The translations under genes were made by a program, and so were the position numbers. DNA of 64,000 nt from Zoroaster sp. YZ-2022 (taxonomy: Eukaryota; Echinodermata; Asteroidea; Forcipulatida; Zoroasteridae). Below, piece after piece: positions 35,660 to 63,912 of this stretch. Where the stretch lies: positions 22,946,161 through 23,010,160 of the forward strand of contig CM055817.1 of the NCBI GenBank assembly GCA_029582265.1. Reading direction: 5' to 3'. Positions within the stretch are counted from its first letter, which is position 1, and each line of letters begins with the position of its first letter. Below the pieces are notes generated by a model. It saw only the letters and a list, made by a program, of their open reading frames with translations, had not been told where the DNA came from and made no database searches.

Positions 35660-36134
35660 CGCTTTGTTTTCACTTCGTGAAAAAGTACAAACGAGACGTC
35701 AACGTCTCGTTTGTGCTGCGTGAAGTGACTTCGGCGCTCCATGATTTACAATCATTCCCGCACCTCACAACTGGATCAAACAATAACGGTTTTTCTCCAG
35801 TTACACTATCGTGACAGAGATCCCACTCACCACTACGTGGTTCGTTCAAGACGCATCCTCCGTCTTGGCATACGCCGCTCAACATGATGCAACTTGCATC
35901 ATGTTCTTCACATTATCGCCACTTCGTGACTCCATATACACTGCCGTGAGGTGAACAACTCACCACTGCGTGGCTCGGTCCGCATCTGCGCATCATTTTT
36001 GATGCCCAGTTACTAGTGCGTAGCGATGCGTAGCGATGCGTAGCTGCGCATCATTTTGATGCGCAGTTACTAGTACGTAGCGATGCGTAGCTCGGCATCA
36101 TTTTTGAGGTGTGAGATGCTCCATTAATACTACT
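35660..36134 (-). repeat. Polinton right terminal inverted repeat
   Basis: The inverse of 29467-29935, with the same hairpin chain. A 12-bp segment GCGATGCGTAGC near 36018-36050 is repeated one extra time relative to the left end. Confidence 0.93.
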
Positions 36135-37971
<1,837 letters not shown>

Positions 37972-38454
37972 GGTTAAGACAAACACATATGTAGATTTGT
38001 AAAAATGGTTTGAGCAAAATCATTAAATCCGCCATTAGCTTGTGAGTTTAACGATGGTCATACAATAAAAAGACTGGTGTCTATAAATGGATTAGGAAGG
38101 ATCTGTTTTCAGAGTAGCCTATTATACAATTTTTCTTGTTCGGAAGTAGTGCCCTTGTAAATGAAACAAGAATTGTAATAATTAATGACCTCTTAGTTAT
38201 GTGATCGGAAACTGAAATTTATTTACGAGACTTGTGATAAACTAGACATGCTATTATAGAGACAGATATAGGAAGTTGTGACATGACAACACCGTTGTTA
38301 GTCATAAACCGTTATTGACAAAATGCCACAATCACATTCTAATAAACTTCACAGAAAATGAATATTGACTGAGTGAATGTTTGACTTTCTAAGTTAAAAT
38401 TCCGCATAATAATTAATACAAAATATTGAATGCTTGCTTAGCTATTTTCTTGAC
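37972..38454. other. Intergenic, nothing recognised
   Basis: AT-rich sequence without open frames of interest or bounded repeats. Confidence 0.4.
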
Positions 38455-38462
38455 ACTGCGTT

Positions 38463-38688
38463 CAGCGGCGGCGCTACGGGGGTCAAGGGGAACAAATGCC
38501 CCCCCCCCCCGGTTACTTTCTTTTCCCCCAATTTGCCCCCCCCCGCCCCCATTTTCCCCCCGATGTTAAGTCAATGCTTTTTCAGCAGTACAAAATTACA
38601 TTAAAGATTAATGTTTTACCCCCTTAAATTTAAGCTTGCCCCACCCCCCAACTTTACCCCCATTTTAACAGGTCTGGGGCCGCCGCTG
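38463..38688. mobile_element. hAT-like MITE with CCCCC/GGGGG interior, 8-bp duplication
   Basis: CAGCGGCGGC at the left and GCCGCCGCTG at the right. ACTGCGTT is duplicated exactly at 38455-38462 and 38689-38696, the 8-bp length of hAT elements. The 226-bp interior is dominated by TTTGCCCCCC and CCCCATTTT blocks. Confidence 0.88.
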
Positions 38689-38696
38689 ACTGCGTT

Positions 38697-39084
38697 ACAA
38701 GCTAAAACTTTCAAATGGTTGGTCTCAAATGCATTGATTCAGAGCATAATTTTCCTAAACTCAATTTGAAAATTATTTCTCGGGAAGACTGAGTAAAGGT
38801 TAGTTATACATAACAATTCGATCAACTGGTTATGAACTATTCCATACATTACCAGTACTATCCAATTACAGTCCAAATTGGAAGATAATAAGTATACATC
38901 TACATGTACACGTGCCTGGTTATCAGTGATAACCCTCACATTAACAGACTATCATTCCCGGCCCAGTTCTATTCATTAGCGTCAATAATTCCAGTCATTG
39001 ATGCCATTATAATAATTTTAGGTCCGTATAATATGCAGTCTTGAAAACCTCGTCCAAAGGGCATGAGCGAGCAATTTCTGTGTA
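38697..39084. other. Intergenic, nothing recognised
   Basis: No gene or bounded repeat seen. Confidence 0.4.
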
Positions 39085-39089
39085 CATAG

Positions 39090-39440
39090 GTAAGTTGTAG
39101 CTTTGCATGGTGAAGAGGATAATTAAAGTGAGATTAATTGATTCTCTAGTTAAGCTACTAATTTTCTAGTTAAGCTACTTAAATGTAGAGAGTCCTCCAG
39201 TTCTTTTCAGAACTAATTACTACTCAACTGAGATTCCACATGGTGTCACCACAATTAGTCTTACTTACTTACATGTAGTTCAGAAAAGAACTGGAGGTGA
39301 CAACTCGATCTTTCGATCAGTGTGCTCTGATCGTCTGATCGCAAACCTCGAGTTGTATAACCTAGTCTGGTTCTTTTCAGAACTTAGTTATATAGCTACT
39401 CAATTGAGAATTTCAAATGGTGTCACCGCAAACAGTCTAG
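39090..39440 (-). repeat. Ribozyme-like repeat cluster
   Basis: Head-to-head fragments of the family. The minus-strand core is at 39303-39337 (TTCGATCAG, loop, CTGATCG). CTCCAGTTCTTTTCAGAACT occurs at 39191 and a related hairpin near 39370. CACATGGTGTCACCACAATT is at 39237 and an altered copy near 39417. Confidence 0.7.
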
Positions 39441-39445
39441 TTTAC

Positions 39446-40065
39446 TTTACTTAATATAATTTTGGGCTATGAAGTAAATAAAGAGTTTTAAAAAGATACA
39501 TTGCACAAAACACTCTTTGAGACTCACACGGGTGCCGCCAAGCAAAAAAAACAACACCCCCCCCCCCCAAAAAAAAAAAAACAACAAACAAACACCCCAA
39601 CAAAACAAAAACGTGAATTCCTCCATGATTCCACAAAACTTCCCCAGGCTTATGTACATAATAGAAAAGTACATGTACAATGTACATGTATGTACATTCA
39701 CTAAGAGTAAGATGTATTCGCCTTACCATTATGGGGGGAGGGGGGAGAACCGACCGATCAGTACGAAAACACGTGAACAAATTGTCTAGACCCCAGACTT
39801 ATTTTTATTTAGACCCATAGAAGGTGAAAGTGACCACCATACTAACATGCTCCATGATTGCATGCATTACATGTTATTAGTACACGTACACGTACACAAC
39901 ACGCAAACGAAACTAACAGTATTATAAGTAACTGGTCACGAATCGACGCGACGAAGGCCAGTTGTGACAATTAACACGTTTCACTAGATTCAACGTTTTA
40001 TTTAAGTTCTTATCAGCTCAACAGCTTGCAAAAACACGTAACGAAACTCTTTCCAGGTCTCTGAG
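39446..40065 (+). other. 5' flank of the ZIP transporter gene
   Basis: Contains a C-run/A-run tract at 39557-39592 and a run of GTACATGTAC-like palindromes near 39668-39700. No clear TATA box. A promoter is likely here because the first coding exon follows, but I cannot place it. Confidence 0.4.
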
Positions 40066-55282
<15,217 letters not shown>

Positions 55283-55636
55283 GTACGTATATGTATAGTA
55301 CATGTAGGTATAATGTTGTAATCGAAGCCAGTATATTCGCCGTATTCACGATAAATACAAAAGTGCGGCTGTAATTCTCACAACCACAATCTATAGCTTG
55401 TACCTGCACCAGCGAGAAGGCCCAATAATCTGATAGTTCCAAAGAATAGTTCCTTCCTGACATAAGGAATAAATAAATAGATGTATTTGCATTTAACCCT
55501 AACCCCCAATGGTTTTGGCTAGGAACCTTCCTGAATCCACCAAAATCCAACACCATGCATGGGCTATACAGTACTGAGTCCATCAAAATCAGGCATGCAA
55601 ATTTTCAGCTGATCAGCTGATTTCCTCTTTTTTTCT
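55283..55636. other. ZIP intron with a CCCTAAC-like fragment
   Basis: TTAACCCTAACCCCCAATGG at 55493 and GGCTAGGAACCTTCCTGAAT resemble text at 49329-49375. Otherwise nothing is recognised. Confidence 0.4.
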
Positions 55637-55640
55637 TTAA

Positions 55641-56167
55641 CCCTCTCAGTACCGAATTGTTTGACCACTCAAGCGTGAAGCATACATTCTTACACAACAG
55701 AAAGCTTGTGTTCAAAGACCAATTTTACAAACTCTATTATCACCTTGAAGATATCATTTTACAGCAAAATAAATAATAAAAAATATCTTACTTATTGAAT
55801 TCCCTTTCATAAAATCCAAAAAACATTAAGATTGGTCAATAAATGTCCAAGTTCTTGGTCTTTGTTTCCTCAGTGTGATCTGTAAACTCAAACACTTTTT
55901 TGTACACAAACACATGGCGCTCCGTAGGTGTTTGGCATTTTGGATCTTTCAACTCCAATTTGAAGGGATTGCATAATAGCAACCTTATTCTATTTCACCA
56001 TCAATGGAAAGATCCGATCTTGCTCTTTCCAACCATTGTAAGCTTGGGTATGGAGGGTGAACATGGACAAAACTACAGCTTTATAACAAATGGCCTTTGT
56101 GCTCGGGCTTGAGTGCTTTTTTGTGTGAAAGCTTGGTCGACTAAAGTCGACTATGGTAAGGAAAGGG
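55641..56167. mobile_element. TTAA-flanked element, CCCTCTCAGTACC end
   Basis: TTAA at 55637-55640 and at 56168-56171, the latter shared with the next element. Ends CCCTCTCAGTACC and GGTAAGGAAAGGG are loosely inverse. 527 bp, non-coding. Confidence 0.65.
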
Positions 56168-56171
56168 TTAA

Positions 56172-56479
56172 CCCTCCTACACATGGAGGCCACTCAGATC
56201 CACTAAATTCTGCTCTTTAGCAACCTTCAGTACATGCATGTACAAGCCTGCTGTCCTTTCCAAGTAATCTTACAAAATCAACTGTGTGCCACCCAAGGCC
56301 ACTGTAAATGTTTGAACATAATAGTATGGCATGCAATGTATCGATGGGAGACCACCTTACCCTGCAATCTCAGTGGTGTGACAGTGCACAGAAGGGTAAC
56401 CATAGGAGGCCACTGGCAACAGCTAATGGCTTGGAGTGGCCTGAATGGGTTGTCAAAAATTGCACTGATTGTAGGCGGG
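56172..56479. mobile_element. CCCTCCTAC element, AGTGGCC interior, copy 2
   Basis: CCCTCCTACACATGGAGGCC at the left and ATTGTAGGCGGG at the right, TTAA at 56168. GGCCAC or GTGGCC occurs at least six times. It is the inverse of 46578-46897. Confidence 0.86.
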
Positions 56480-56694
56480 TTATTAATACATGTAATAGTG
56501 CTATAGAAAACCATAAAACACTGTACAAAGTTGTGTGCTCGGCCATTTCCTCTTTTTTTGCAATTACAAAGTTGCATGTTTGCAAAATGCAACACAACCA
56601 GCTGTTTGATGGGTTTAGGGTGGTTCGGGTTAATTTACTTAAAATTCAATGACAAAGTTGCCCCTGCAAATGGACAACATTAGGCAGGTTACTA

Positions 56695-56961
56695 TACTAC
56701 TCAAAACAATTTAGGGAACACCGGAATAATCTCAGTTACAGCAAGATCATTTATTTCAGATAAACACAATGTTTCACAGAATTGATGAGAAACAACTGCA
56801 CAATGAAACAGATGATAAAGGATGCATGTAGTGATTACACATTTCATGACATGACTACTGAAAGAGAGGGGGTTGCAAATGAAAATCACGGTTCATGGAA
56901 CATTTCAAACCTATTTGATGTTAAAAATCCGGTGTTCCCTAAATTGTTTTGAGTAGTATAT
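56695..56961. mobile_element. Tc1/mariner-type MITE
   Basis: TACTACTCAAAACAATTTAG and its exact inverse CTAAATTGTTTTGAGTAGTA, extending to ACACCGG/CCGGTGT. Flanked by TA. The body shows no repeated word, unlike the TTAA families. Confidence 0.92.
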
Positions 56962-57212
56962 AATGTACTCTAATGTACAGGTACACAGTCTCTTGTATTC
57001 AGGGAATAAGACATACATGTACATATGGCTAACTCATGAATGAGGTGAAAGGCTGAAATTTCAGACATTTTACCAAACGAGTGTACTGGTTTAAAGAGTG
57101 GGCACCGCTAGAATAATATTACTTTCCTATGATATGTAGTTTTATATTAACCATTTTTCTACTTAAATTGTTTCATAATTGTCATCACGAGAGATAACAG
57201 TCATAAATGTCG

Positions 57213-57236
57213 TATATATATATATATATATATATA
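57213..57236. repeat. (TA)n microsatellite
   Basis: About twelve TA units. Confidence 0.9.
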
Positions 57237-57396
57237 GTAAACGCTAGTAATATTGCTATTCATGCATTGTTACCAATGGATACCATGCAGCTAATAGAAT
57301 TGTATGAATTATAGGCCTTGTTATGGGAAGTGTTTAATTCATATCGGTACACAACCTCTTGTATTCAGGGAATAAGGATATAGGATGGCTAAGTTA

Positions 57397-57719
57397 TGGT
57401 ACAGCCAAGCCTTTGAGAAGCCTGGCCAGGCCCAGGCTTTGCCCAGGCCTTTGGGCCCATATAATGCCCTAGCTGAGCACAAAAGACTGTTCACTAATGA
57501 ATATATCTCAAATAGCTCTGATTGTTAACACAGACTTGACTAACACCTCAGCTGTCTTTTGTTCACAACTGCTGGCCATTATAATGAGCTCTACTTGGCT
57601 GGGCTAGGCCCTCCAGAAGCCCAGGTTATGTTGATTGGCAGGTACTGTATTGTTACAGGATTAGGACTCACAAAAGACAGATTAGTAGGCCAGGTAGCCT
57701 CAAAGGCTTGGCTGTACCA
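57397..57719. mobile_element. MITE filled with CCAGGC/GCCTGG words
   Basis: TGGTACAGCCAAGCCTTTGA at the left and CAAAGGCTTGGCTGTACCA at the right. CCAGGC and its forms cluster near both ends. A fragment of the same family lies at 58490-58560 next to a SINE tail. Confidence 0.82.
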
Positions 57720-58112
57720 CGACTTTGGCCGTCCTCCCTAACCTCAGTAAAAATTGGTAAAGTTTAATTATTGATATTTCTTTAGAGTTAAATGATTTGT
57801 ATGTCCGTTGTGACAAATTTGGCTGAAAAGGGTAAAATATTTCATCACCTCTTGAACCATTTGAATTTTGACATGGGATGGAGGAGAAAAAACAAATTGG
57901 CTGAATGGTTTACTCTGAAGGCTACTTCACTAAGCTTTGTTAAAATCTGTTACGGTGATGGGAAAGTGTGTTGACTGGCCGCAGAATTACACTTACAAAT
58001 GACTCTGGTTTTACACAGAAAGTTTAATATATATTTAAAAGGACAATAGACCTTATGCGTATGACATCACAAACTAAATATCGCCCTCTATCAGAGGCTA
58101 GAAAAGACACAT
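57720..58112. other. Nothing recognised
   Basis: No exon or bounded repeat, apart from ACAATAGACCTTATGCGTAT at 58043, shared with about 20666. Confidence 0.35.
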
Positions 58113-58485
58113 GGAGTGCCATGGTTGAGCGGTTTAGTGCATCGGATTTGTGTTCTGATGGCTGAGTCGTCAGAATGTGGGTTTGAATCCCAACTGCGGA
58201 CATGGTGCTTGTGTCCTTGAGCAAGACACTTTACCATATTTGCTTCTCTCCTGTGCGTACCTGTGAGAGCAGAGTTGGTTGTTGTGTTTGATTAGCCCTG
58301 TATGCGCTGAGAATGGCAGCAATTGAGCAGTATACTCCCCAGGGAGCTGAGATGGTTTCAGGAATGATTTATGAGCCTGATGAGCAGGGGTAATAATATA
58401 AATGCACCTTGAGCACCAGTTTGGTGGATACGTGCGCTATATATAAGTCCACATTATTATTATTATATTATTATTATTATTATTA
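58113..58485 (+). mobile_element. SINE (second head), full length
   Basis: GGAGTGCCATGGTTGAGCGG and a decayed B box GGTTTGAATCCCAACTG, common body, GTGCGCTATATATAAG and a short ATT tail. Confidence 0.9.
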
Positions 58486-58879
58486 CATCAGGAGGCCAGG
58501 CATGCCAGGTAGCCTGGGCCTGGCCAGGCTTCTCAAAGGCTATACTATGACTTTGGCCCCTCCTCTCTAATGAATGGTTAATAACTTGTGGTAAAATATG
58601 AACATGTACACACATGTATGTGTCAATACATTATAAAAATCAAAATGTATAAAAACCAACATGTGCAAATGTGCAATTTAACCCTAAGGTGCCCCCCCCC
58701 CAAAAAAAAAGTCAGACCCGCGCATCAGCATTATTTTTTCTTTATTTTTTTTTCTATGAAACGATATATCCAATTGCAGCCAAAATTGCTGGATAGATTG
58801 CAATTCTGCCGTGCTGTGTTTTAAACGACTTTTTCACAGAGGGGTATGAATGTTTGCCTGATTTTGTGAGGCCTCTGTT

Positions 58880-59402
58880 TATGCTTGGGCAATATCGATT
58901 TTTTCTTGTACGATATATCGGCAAACATATATTATCGCGACTTATTATTTTTCAAGAATGATTCTTGAGCCAAATATTTACTTTGTTAAAAATAAGATTT
59001 ACACTAAGTTTGGGTGATAGATTTTTTTTTCATCCATGATATACCGGCAAACATATATCGCAATTTTCGATAATATTGTGATTATTTTTTTCATTCATGC
59101 ATGATTATTTGAGAGCCGATAACCACAGCTATGTACCCCTCTACAAGCGTCACAATAAATCGCAAATTCGTTTGTATAGTGTGCATGTACTTCTGAAGTA
59201 CTTCACTTTTGTTTCTTATTTCCAAAAGCTGAAAAGACTCTCCTAATTTTATTTCCATGGAATTTCTGACGTGACTCACAATGGCGATAATTTTAATCGC
59301 GATTTGACAATATCTCGATAACTTAAAAAGGTTCTTGATTATCGTAATCGAATAAAAAAGGTATCGCGATATTCGATATTATCGTGTTGTCGCCCAAGCT
59401 TA
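58880..59402. mobile_element. hAT-like element filled with TATCGA words
   Basis: TATGCTTGGGCAATATCGA at the left and TATCGTG...GCCCAAGCTTA at the right. CCTCTGTT is duplicated exactly at 58872-58879 and 59403-59410. ATATCG, CGATAT and ATCGCGAT recur. The GCTTGGGC ends match the element at 53823, but the interior word is different. Confidence 0.92.
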
Positions 59403-59625
59403 CCTCTGTTAGCCACCATACTTTGTGTATGGGAAATTTACATATTACATATTACATATTTCACTGGTTGGCAAAAAAAGAAGAAAAAAAAAAAACATGC
59501 ACTGCACCAATTTTGAAGCCGACCTGTAACCATAAACCGGAGACCTTTTGTTTTGCCTAAACGGGCTCAATGCAACAAATGTAAAAAGTTGTTGCACCTT
59601 GTTGCCCTCAGCAGAGAACAAAAGT

Positions 59626-59986
59626 GGAGTGTCGTGGCCGAGCGGTCTAGCTTACCGGACTCAAGTTCTGGTGTTAGCAGCAGAATGTGGGTTCGAATCC
59701 CGGCCGTGACACTTGTGTCCTTGAGCAAGACACTTAACCGTAATTGCTTCTCTCCACCCAGGGGTTAAATGGGTACCTGTGAGGGCAGAGTTGGTTGATT
59801 AGCCCTATATGCGCTGTAATGGCAGCAATTGAGCTGTATACTCCCCAGGGAGCTGAGATGGTTTCAGGAATGATTTATGAGCCTTATGAGCAGGGGTAAT
59901 AATATAATGCGCCTTGAGCACCACTCAGTTGGTGGATACGTGCGCTATATACATGTAAGTCCACACATTATTATTATTATTATTAA
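59626..59986 (+). mobile_element. SINE (tRNA-Leu head), full length
   Basis: GTCGTGGCCGAGCGGTCTAG, ACTCAAGT, GGTTCGAATCCCGG, common body, and a short ATT tail from 59968. ATACATGTAAG replaces ATATAAG near the 3' end. Confidence 0.93.
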
Positions 59987-60396
59987 AAGAACCATTGTTC
60001 TAGCTGCTGGATCTTGTTGCATTGAGCAGCCTGCACACTTTGTTGTTGCATTGTGTTTGCATTCAGCAGGGTGCCTAAGTGGTAGTGGGTTAGGGTTAAT
60101 TAAATTAATGGAAAACTAATGAGAATGCATTCAGATTGTTTGTATTCATTCACACATGGAATTTCTGTCTTGGGGTGACAGAAACTCATTCGGGAAATTT
60201 TTTGTTGGTGAAATTTTTACTCAAATGAGACTGAAAGATTTCATGGAACGTTCGATAGAGCAAAACAAAACGTAAAATTCAAAGTACTTCAAATAAATAC
60301 AAATAAATATTTGGGTGAGGGGGTGGTGGTCCCTGTCACCCCTCCCTCCACCCCACCAATTATAACAATAAATCTGATTGTGATGATATTGTCCTG
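59987..60396. other. Nothing recognised
   Basis: Unique sequence with a G/T-rich then C-rich patch near 60315-60355; no exon. Confidence 0.35.
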
Positions 60397-60400
60397 TTAA

Positions 60401-60923
60401 CCCTAACTGCCTCGGCCCATCTTACACGTAACCTGAATCCTCCAAAATCCTTCAGTAGCAAAACAAGCACAGTGACCACTACCATTGTATGCAGATGACA
60501 TGTAACAGTGCACACATGCATTTCTAATCTGTGATACATGGCCCAGGGCCAGGGACCCTCCCTGCATGCATGGAGCAGTAAACAGTGTCCACTGACCCAA
60601 GCACTGACCTTGCATTCACTACAACAAACATGTATGTACATGTACCATGGAAGAAGGAAGCACAATGTACGTGTACATTATGCCTAATAACCCGAATCCT
60701 CCAAAATCATTTTTTGGACAGACCAACATGTACCATGTAACTTCAATGCTCCATTTTCATCCAGTGTCAATTATAGCATGATAACCTCAATTCCTCTATA
60801 ATCCACCAAGCAAATAATCACATCTGCCCTCAATCTAGAAAAAGCCTTCACCAGTGCAAATTCCACATAACCTCAATCCTTCAAAATTCTTCACTTTGAC
60901 AAAGAGGACTTTTGCGGATAGGG
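60401..60923. mobile_element. CCCTAAC-family element, complete
   Basis: CCCTAACTGCCTCGGCCC at the left and GGATAGGG at the right, with TTAA at 60397-60400 and 60924-60927. It has single units of the text that is tandemly expanded at 19446, and it serves as the uninterrupted reference for the copy at 40860. Confidence 0.87.
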
Positions 60924-60927
60924 TTAA

Positions 60928-60999
60928 CCCTAACTCCCTAGACAACAAAGCCAGTTGGAGGATTTTTATTGTTTTAGTACAATGCCTAGGGAGTTAGGG
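60928..60999. mobile_element. 72-bp TTAA mini-element
   Basis: CCCTAACTCCCTAG and CTAGGGAGTTAGGG are perfect inverse ends, with TTAA at 60924-60927 (shared with the previous element) and 61000-61003. Only about 43 bp lies between the ends. Confidence 0.88.
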
Positions 61000-61078
61000 T
61001 TAATAGACTTACAATGAGGCAAAGATGTATTTGAACCATTTACATGTATTTTATCCATACAAGGAGGTGTTTTTACAG

Positions 61079-61147
61079 TTAAACAACTTAAAGTCAGGAT
61101 ACAGACGTGTAGACAAAACATGCAATTGCGACCAACAAAGCTTACAG
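61079..61147 (+). CDS. Possible ZIP exon 6 (doubtful)
   Basis: 69 bp, phase 0-0, between GTGTTTTTACAG and GTAAAA, open in frame: LNNLKSGYRRVDKTCNCDQQ then SLQ. Phase fits exon 5, but no conserved ZIP motif is present and the donor is weak. It could be chance. Confidence 0.25.
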
Positions 61148-61303
61148 GTAAAAACTCAGTGTTCAAGCGCTGTGAGCTGCCTGCTGTGTAATGGCATGAT
61201 AGCATTTTCTCTTTTGATTATACGCATCCTACTAACAACTTTCTGTTCACAGTTTGCTGAAGGTACATCACATTGTACATGTACATTGTATATTTCTACA
61301 TGT

Positions 61304-62300
61304 AGGTCTCAAGACCGGTCTTGGTCTGGTCACTTTTCTCATTCCTCTGACTGGTCTCGAAACCGGTCTTGGTCTGGTGACTTGTCTCGTTCCTCTGACT
61401 GGTCTCGAGACCGGTCTTGGTCTGGTGGCTTGTCTCGTTCCTCTGACTGGTCTCGAGACCGGTCTTGGTCTGGTGACTTGTCTCGTTCCTCTGACTGATC
61501 TCAAGACCGGTCTTGGTCTGGTGACTTGTCTCGTTCCTCTGACTGGTCTCGAGACCGGTCTTGGTCTGGTGACTTGTCTCGTTCCTCTGACTGGTCTCGA
61601 GACCGGTCTTGGTCTGGTGGCTTGTCTCGTTCCTCTGACTGGTCTCAAGACCGGTCTTGGTCTGGTGAATTGTCTCGTTCCTCTGACTGGTCTCGAAACC
61701 GGTCTTGGTCTGGTGACTTGTCTCGTTCCTCTGACTGGTCTCGAAACCGGTCTTGGTCTGGTGACTTGTCTCGTTCCTCTGACTGGTCTCGAAACCGGTC
61801 TTGGTCTGGTGAATTGTCTCGTTCCTCTGACTGGTCTCGAGACCGGTCTTGGTCTGGTGAATTGTCTCGTTCCTCTGACTGGTCTCGGTCTGGTGACTTG
61901 TCTCGTTCCTCTGACTGGTCTCAAGACTGGTCTTGGTCTGGTGACTTGTCTCGTTCCTCTGACTGGTCTCGAAACCGGACTTGGTCTGGTGACTTGTCTC
62001 GTTCCTCTGACTTGTCTCGTTCCTCTCACTGGTCTCGAAACCGGTCTTGGTCTGGTGACTTGTCTCGTTCCTCTGACTGGTCTCGAAACCGGTCTTGGTC
62101 TGGTGAATTGTCTCGTTCCTCTGACTGGTCTCGAGACCGGTCTTGGTCTGGTGACTTGTCTCGTTCCTCTGACTGGTCTCGAGACCGGTCTTGGTCTGGT
62201 GAATTGTCTCGTTCCTCTAACTGGTCTCGTTCCTCTGACTGGTCTCGAGACCGGTCTTGGTCTGGTGACTTGTCTCGTTCCTCTGACTGGTATCTGTCTT
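61304..62300. repeat. 48-bp minisatellite, about 21 units
   Basis: The unit reads GGTCTCGAGACCGGTCTTGG, TCTGGTGACTTGTCTCGTTC, CTCTGACT. Units vary at GAGACC/GAAACC/CAAGACC and GACTTG/GAATTG/GGCTTG. A few are shortened. Because 48 is a multiple of 3 and the unit lacks stops in several frames, long 16-residue-repeat open frames appear on both strands. I do not regard these as genes. Confidence 0.95.
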
Positions 62301-62304
62301 GAGG

Positions 62305-62580
62305 CCACTTTTTGTAGGTGTATGTTCTCGGTCTCAGTCTTGACACCCTGTGCTTTTGATATATGTACCAGGCATGCAACTATTCAGCTGATTTCCTCTT
62401 TTTTTCTTTAATAATAGTGCTATAGAAAACTGAAATATACTATACATACAAAGTTTTGTGTGCTCGGCCATTTCCTCTATTCTTGCAATTACAACGTTGC
62501 ATGTCTGATACTCTGTTAAGTTTATTTTCTGAATATACTTTTGGTTCGTTGGAAAATCTCATGTGCGAACTACATGTAAC
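62305..62580. other. Nothing recognised except a dispersed fragment
   Basis: TTCAGCTGATTTCCTCTTTT (62385) and GTGTGCTCGGCCATTTCCTC (62458) also occur near 55608 and 56533, so an unclassified dispersed repeat is present. Confidence 0.4.
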
Positions 62581-63050
62581 TCAAATAAGACTAATTGCAG
62601 TGACATGTGAAATTCTCTATTAAGTAGTAATTAGTTCTGAAAAGAACTGGAGGTTACAACTCGACGTTTCGATCAGTGTGCTCTGATCGTCCTTAGGAGA
62701 ATGCCGGACTCATAGGGAAATTGCTGCTGCTTAAGTATGATGCTGGAGGATCACGCGATAACTGGATGCTGGAGGATTAGAGCGTTGAAGCGTGCAGGCA
62801 GGAACTGTTGGGACTGGGATCCTAGAGGGTGGGGGAGAGAGGAGTGTGTGCTCACTGAACTGAGTCAGTTGTTAACAAGCACATGGGGAAGGAGGGGACG
62901 ATCAGAGCATACTGATCAAAACGTCGAGTTGTAACCTCCAGTTCTTTTCAGAACTACAAATGTAATTACTACTCAATAGAGAATTTCACATGGTGTCACC
63001 GCAATTAGTCTCACTTATCCTCTTCACCATGCAAGGCTACCAGTTTTACC
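62580..63050. repeat. Ribozyme-like repeat, inverted pair with spacer
   Basis: A minus-strand core at 62660-62696 and a plus-strand core at 62892-62929, with mirrored outer parts (GACTAATTGCAGTGACATGT and GTCACCGCAATTAGTCTCAC). The 195-bp spacer is unique and G-rich. The plus core has lost its CTGA part. Confidence 0.75.
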
Positions 63051-63148
63051 TAAGTAACTTAACATGAATTATGATGTGGTTTTTATTCGGTGACAAACCT
63101 TTTAATGTTTCAGCAACTAGGGCTGTGCGTTTTTGGATAACCTGCCTA

Positions 63149-63440
63149 CTACTACAAAGGTAAAAAATCAGTCAAAATGTTGACATATTTGCCAAGGTAT
63201 ATCTAGTGCACTTAAAAGTTGAACACTGTCAAACCAATACGTCTAGTGAGTACATTTACAGGTCAAAATGAGTCGACCGTTTTTGACTGGTAAAAGCATT
63301 GTCTGGTAGTGTTCAGGGTGGTCAAAATGACAGTCAAAACCAGTCAAAAATGCCCCTGTGTGTACAATTGGGTCAACATTCAAAACAGGCAGTTGACTGA
63401 TTTTGACCTCTATAGCAACTTCCCACTAAAGTGCAGATAC
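63149..63440. mobile_element. CCCTCCTA-family element, GTCAAAA interior, copy 3
   Basis: Inverse of 51001-51315 in order (CAGTCAAAATG, GCCAAGGTATATCTAGT, TGGTAAAAGCATTGTCTGGT, CAGGCAGTTGACTG). The ends are decayed (CCTGCCTACTAC; no GGAGGG at right). Confidence 0.78.
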
Positions 63441-63609
63441 ACGTACAGTATAGGGCTGTGTGCTTTCGGATATTTTTGGAACTGGATACCCGAAATCAAG
63501 AAACTTCAGATACCCGATACCCGTTTAAATTTTTAATTTCAATAACACTTTTTGTTAATAATTCAACAATTAATGTGGACGTTCCCTATAATAATATTCC
63601 CTCTATTAA

Positions 63610-63912
63610 CCCTCCTATGGTTTGACCTTTCAAAACCTGCTTACGGGCCAAAATGGCTATCAATAATTATGAACCCTTTAAAACCCTACAGAATTTGTTG
63701 CTACTGAACAACCACACCTTTCAATACCCTTTGAAAGGTATTGAAACATTTCAACACCAGTTTCTTCAGAGAGTTGTTACACCCTTCGAAACCTTTCATA
63801 GGTCCCTTTTGTCAGACAGTTTTCTCACCTTTCAAAACCCTTCAGTACAGCAAACTTGAAAGGTTTTGAAAGGTCTGACAATTCTATGGCAACTGCACTG
63901 TACATAGGAGGG
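63610..63912. mobile_element. CCCTCCTA element, CCTTTCAAAAC interior
   Basis: CCCTCCTATGG at the left and CATAGGAGGG at the right, with TTAA at 63606-63609 and 63913-63916. CCTTTCAAAACC, CCTTTGAAAGG and related forms recur about ten times in 303 bp. Confidence 0.87.

Larger units (their letters stand above)
29467..36134 (+). mobile_element. Degenerate Polinton (Maverick), 6.67 kb
   Basis: Starts AGTAGTATTAATGGAGCATC and ends with its inverse GATGCTCCATTAATACTACT. TGTGTC is duplicated at 29461-29466 and 36135-36140; a 6-bp duplication is the Polinton rule. Terminal inverted repeats are about 470 bp. Inside are remnants of an adenain-like protease, protein-primed DNA polymerase B (C-terminal end only), an A32/FtsK-type packaging ATPase, two small proteins and a retroviral-type integrase. 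Capsid genes and most of the polymerase are absent. Autonomous Polintons are about 15-20 kb, so this copy is internally deleted. Three of its genes carry frameshifts. Confidence 0.95.

Noticed and set aside
61254..62411. Long open frames (up to 385 codons plus and 346 minus) across the 48-bp repeat
   Set aside because: They arise because the 48-bp unit is a multiple of three without stops in several frames. The peptide is pure repeat, there is no start or splice context, and both strands are equally open.
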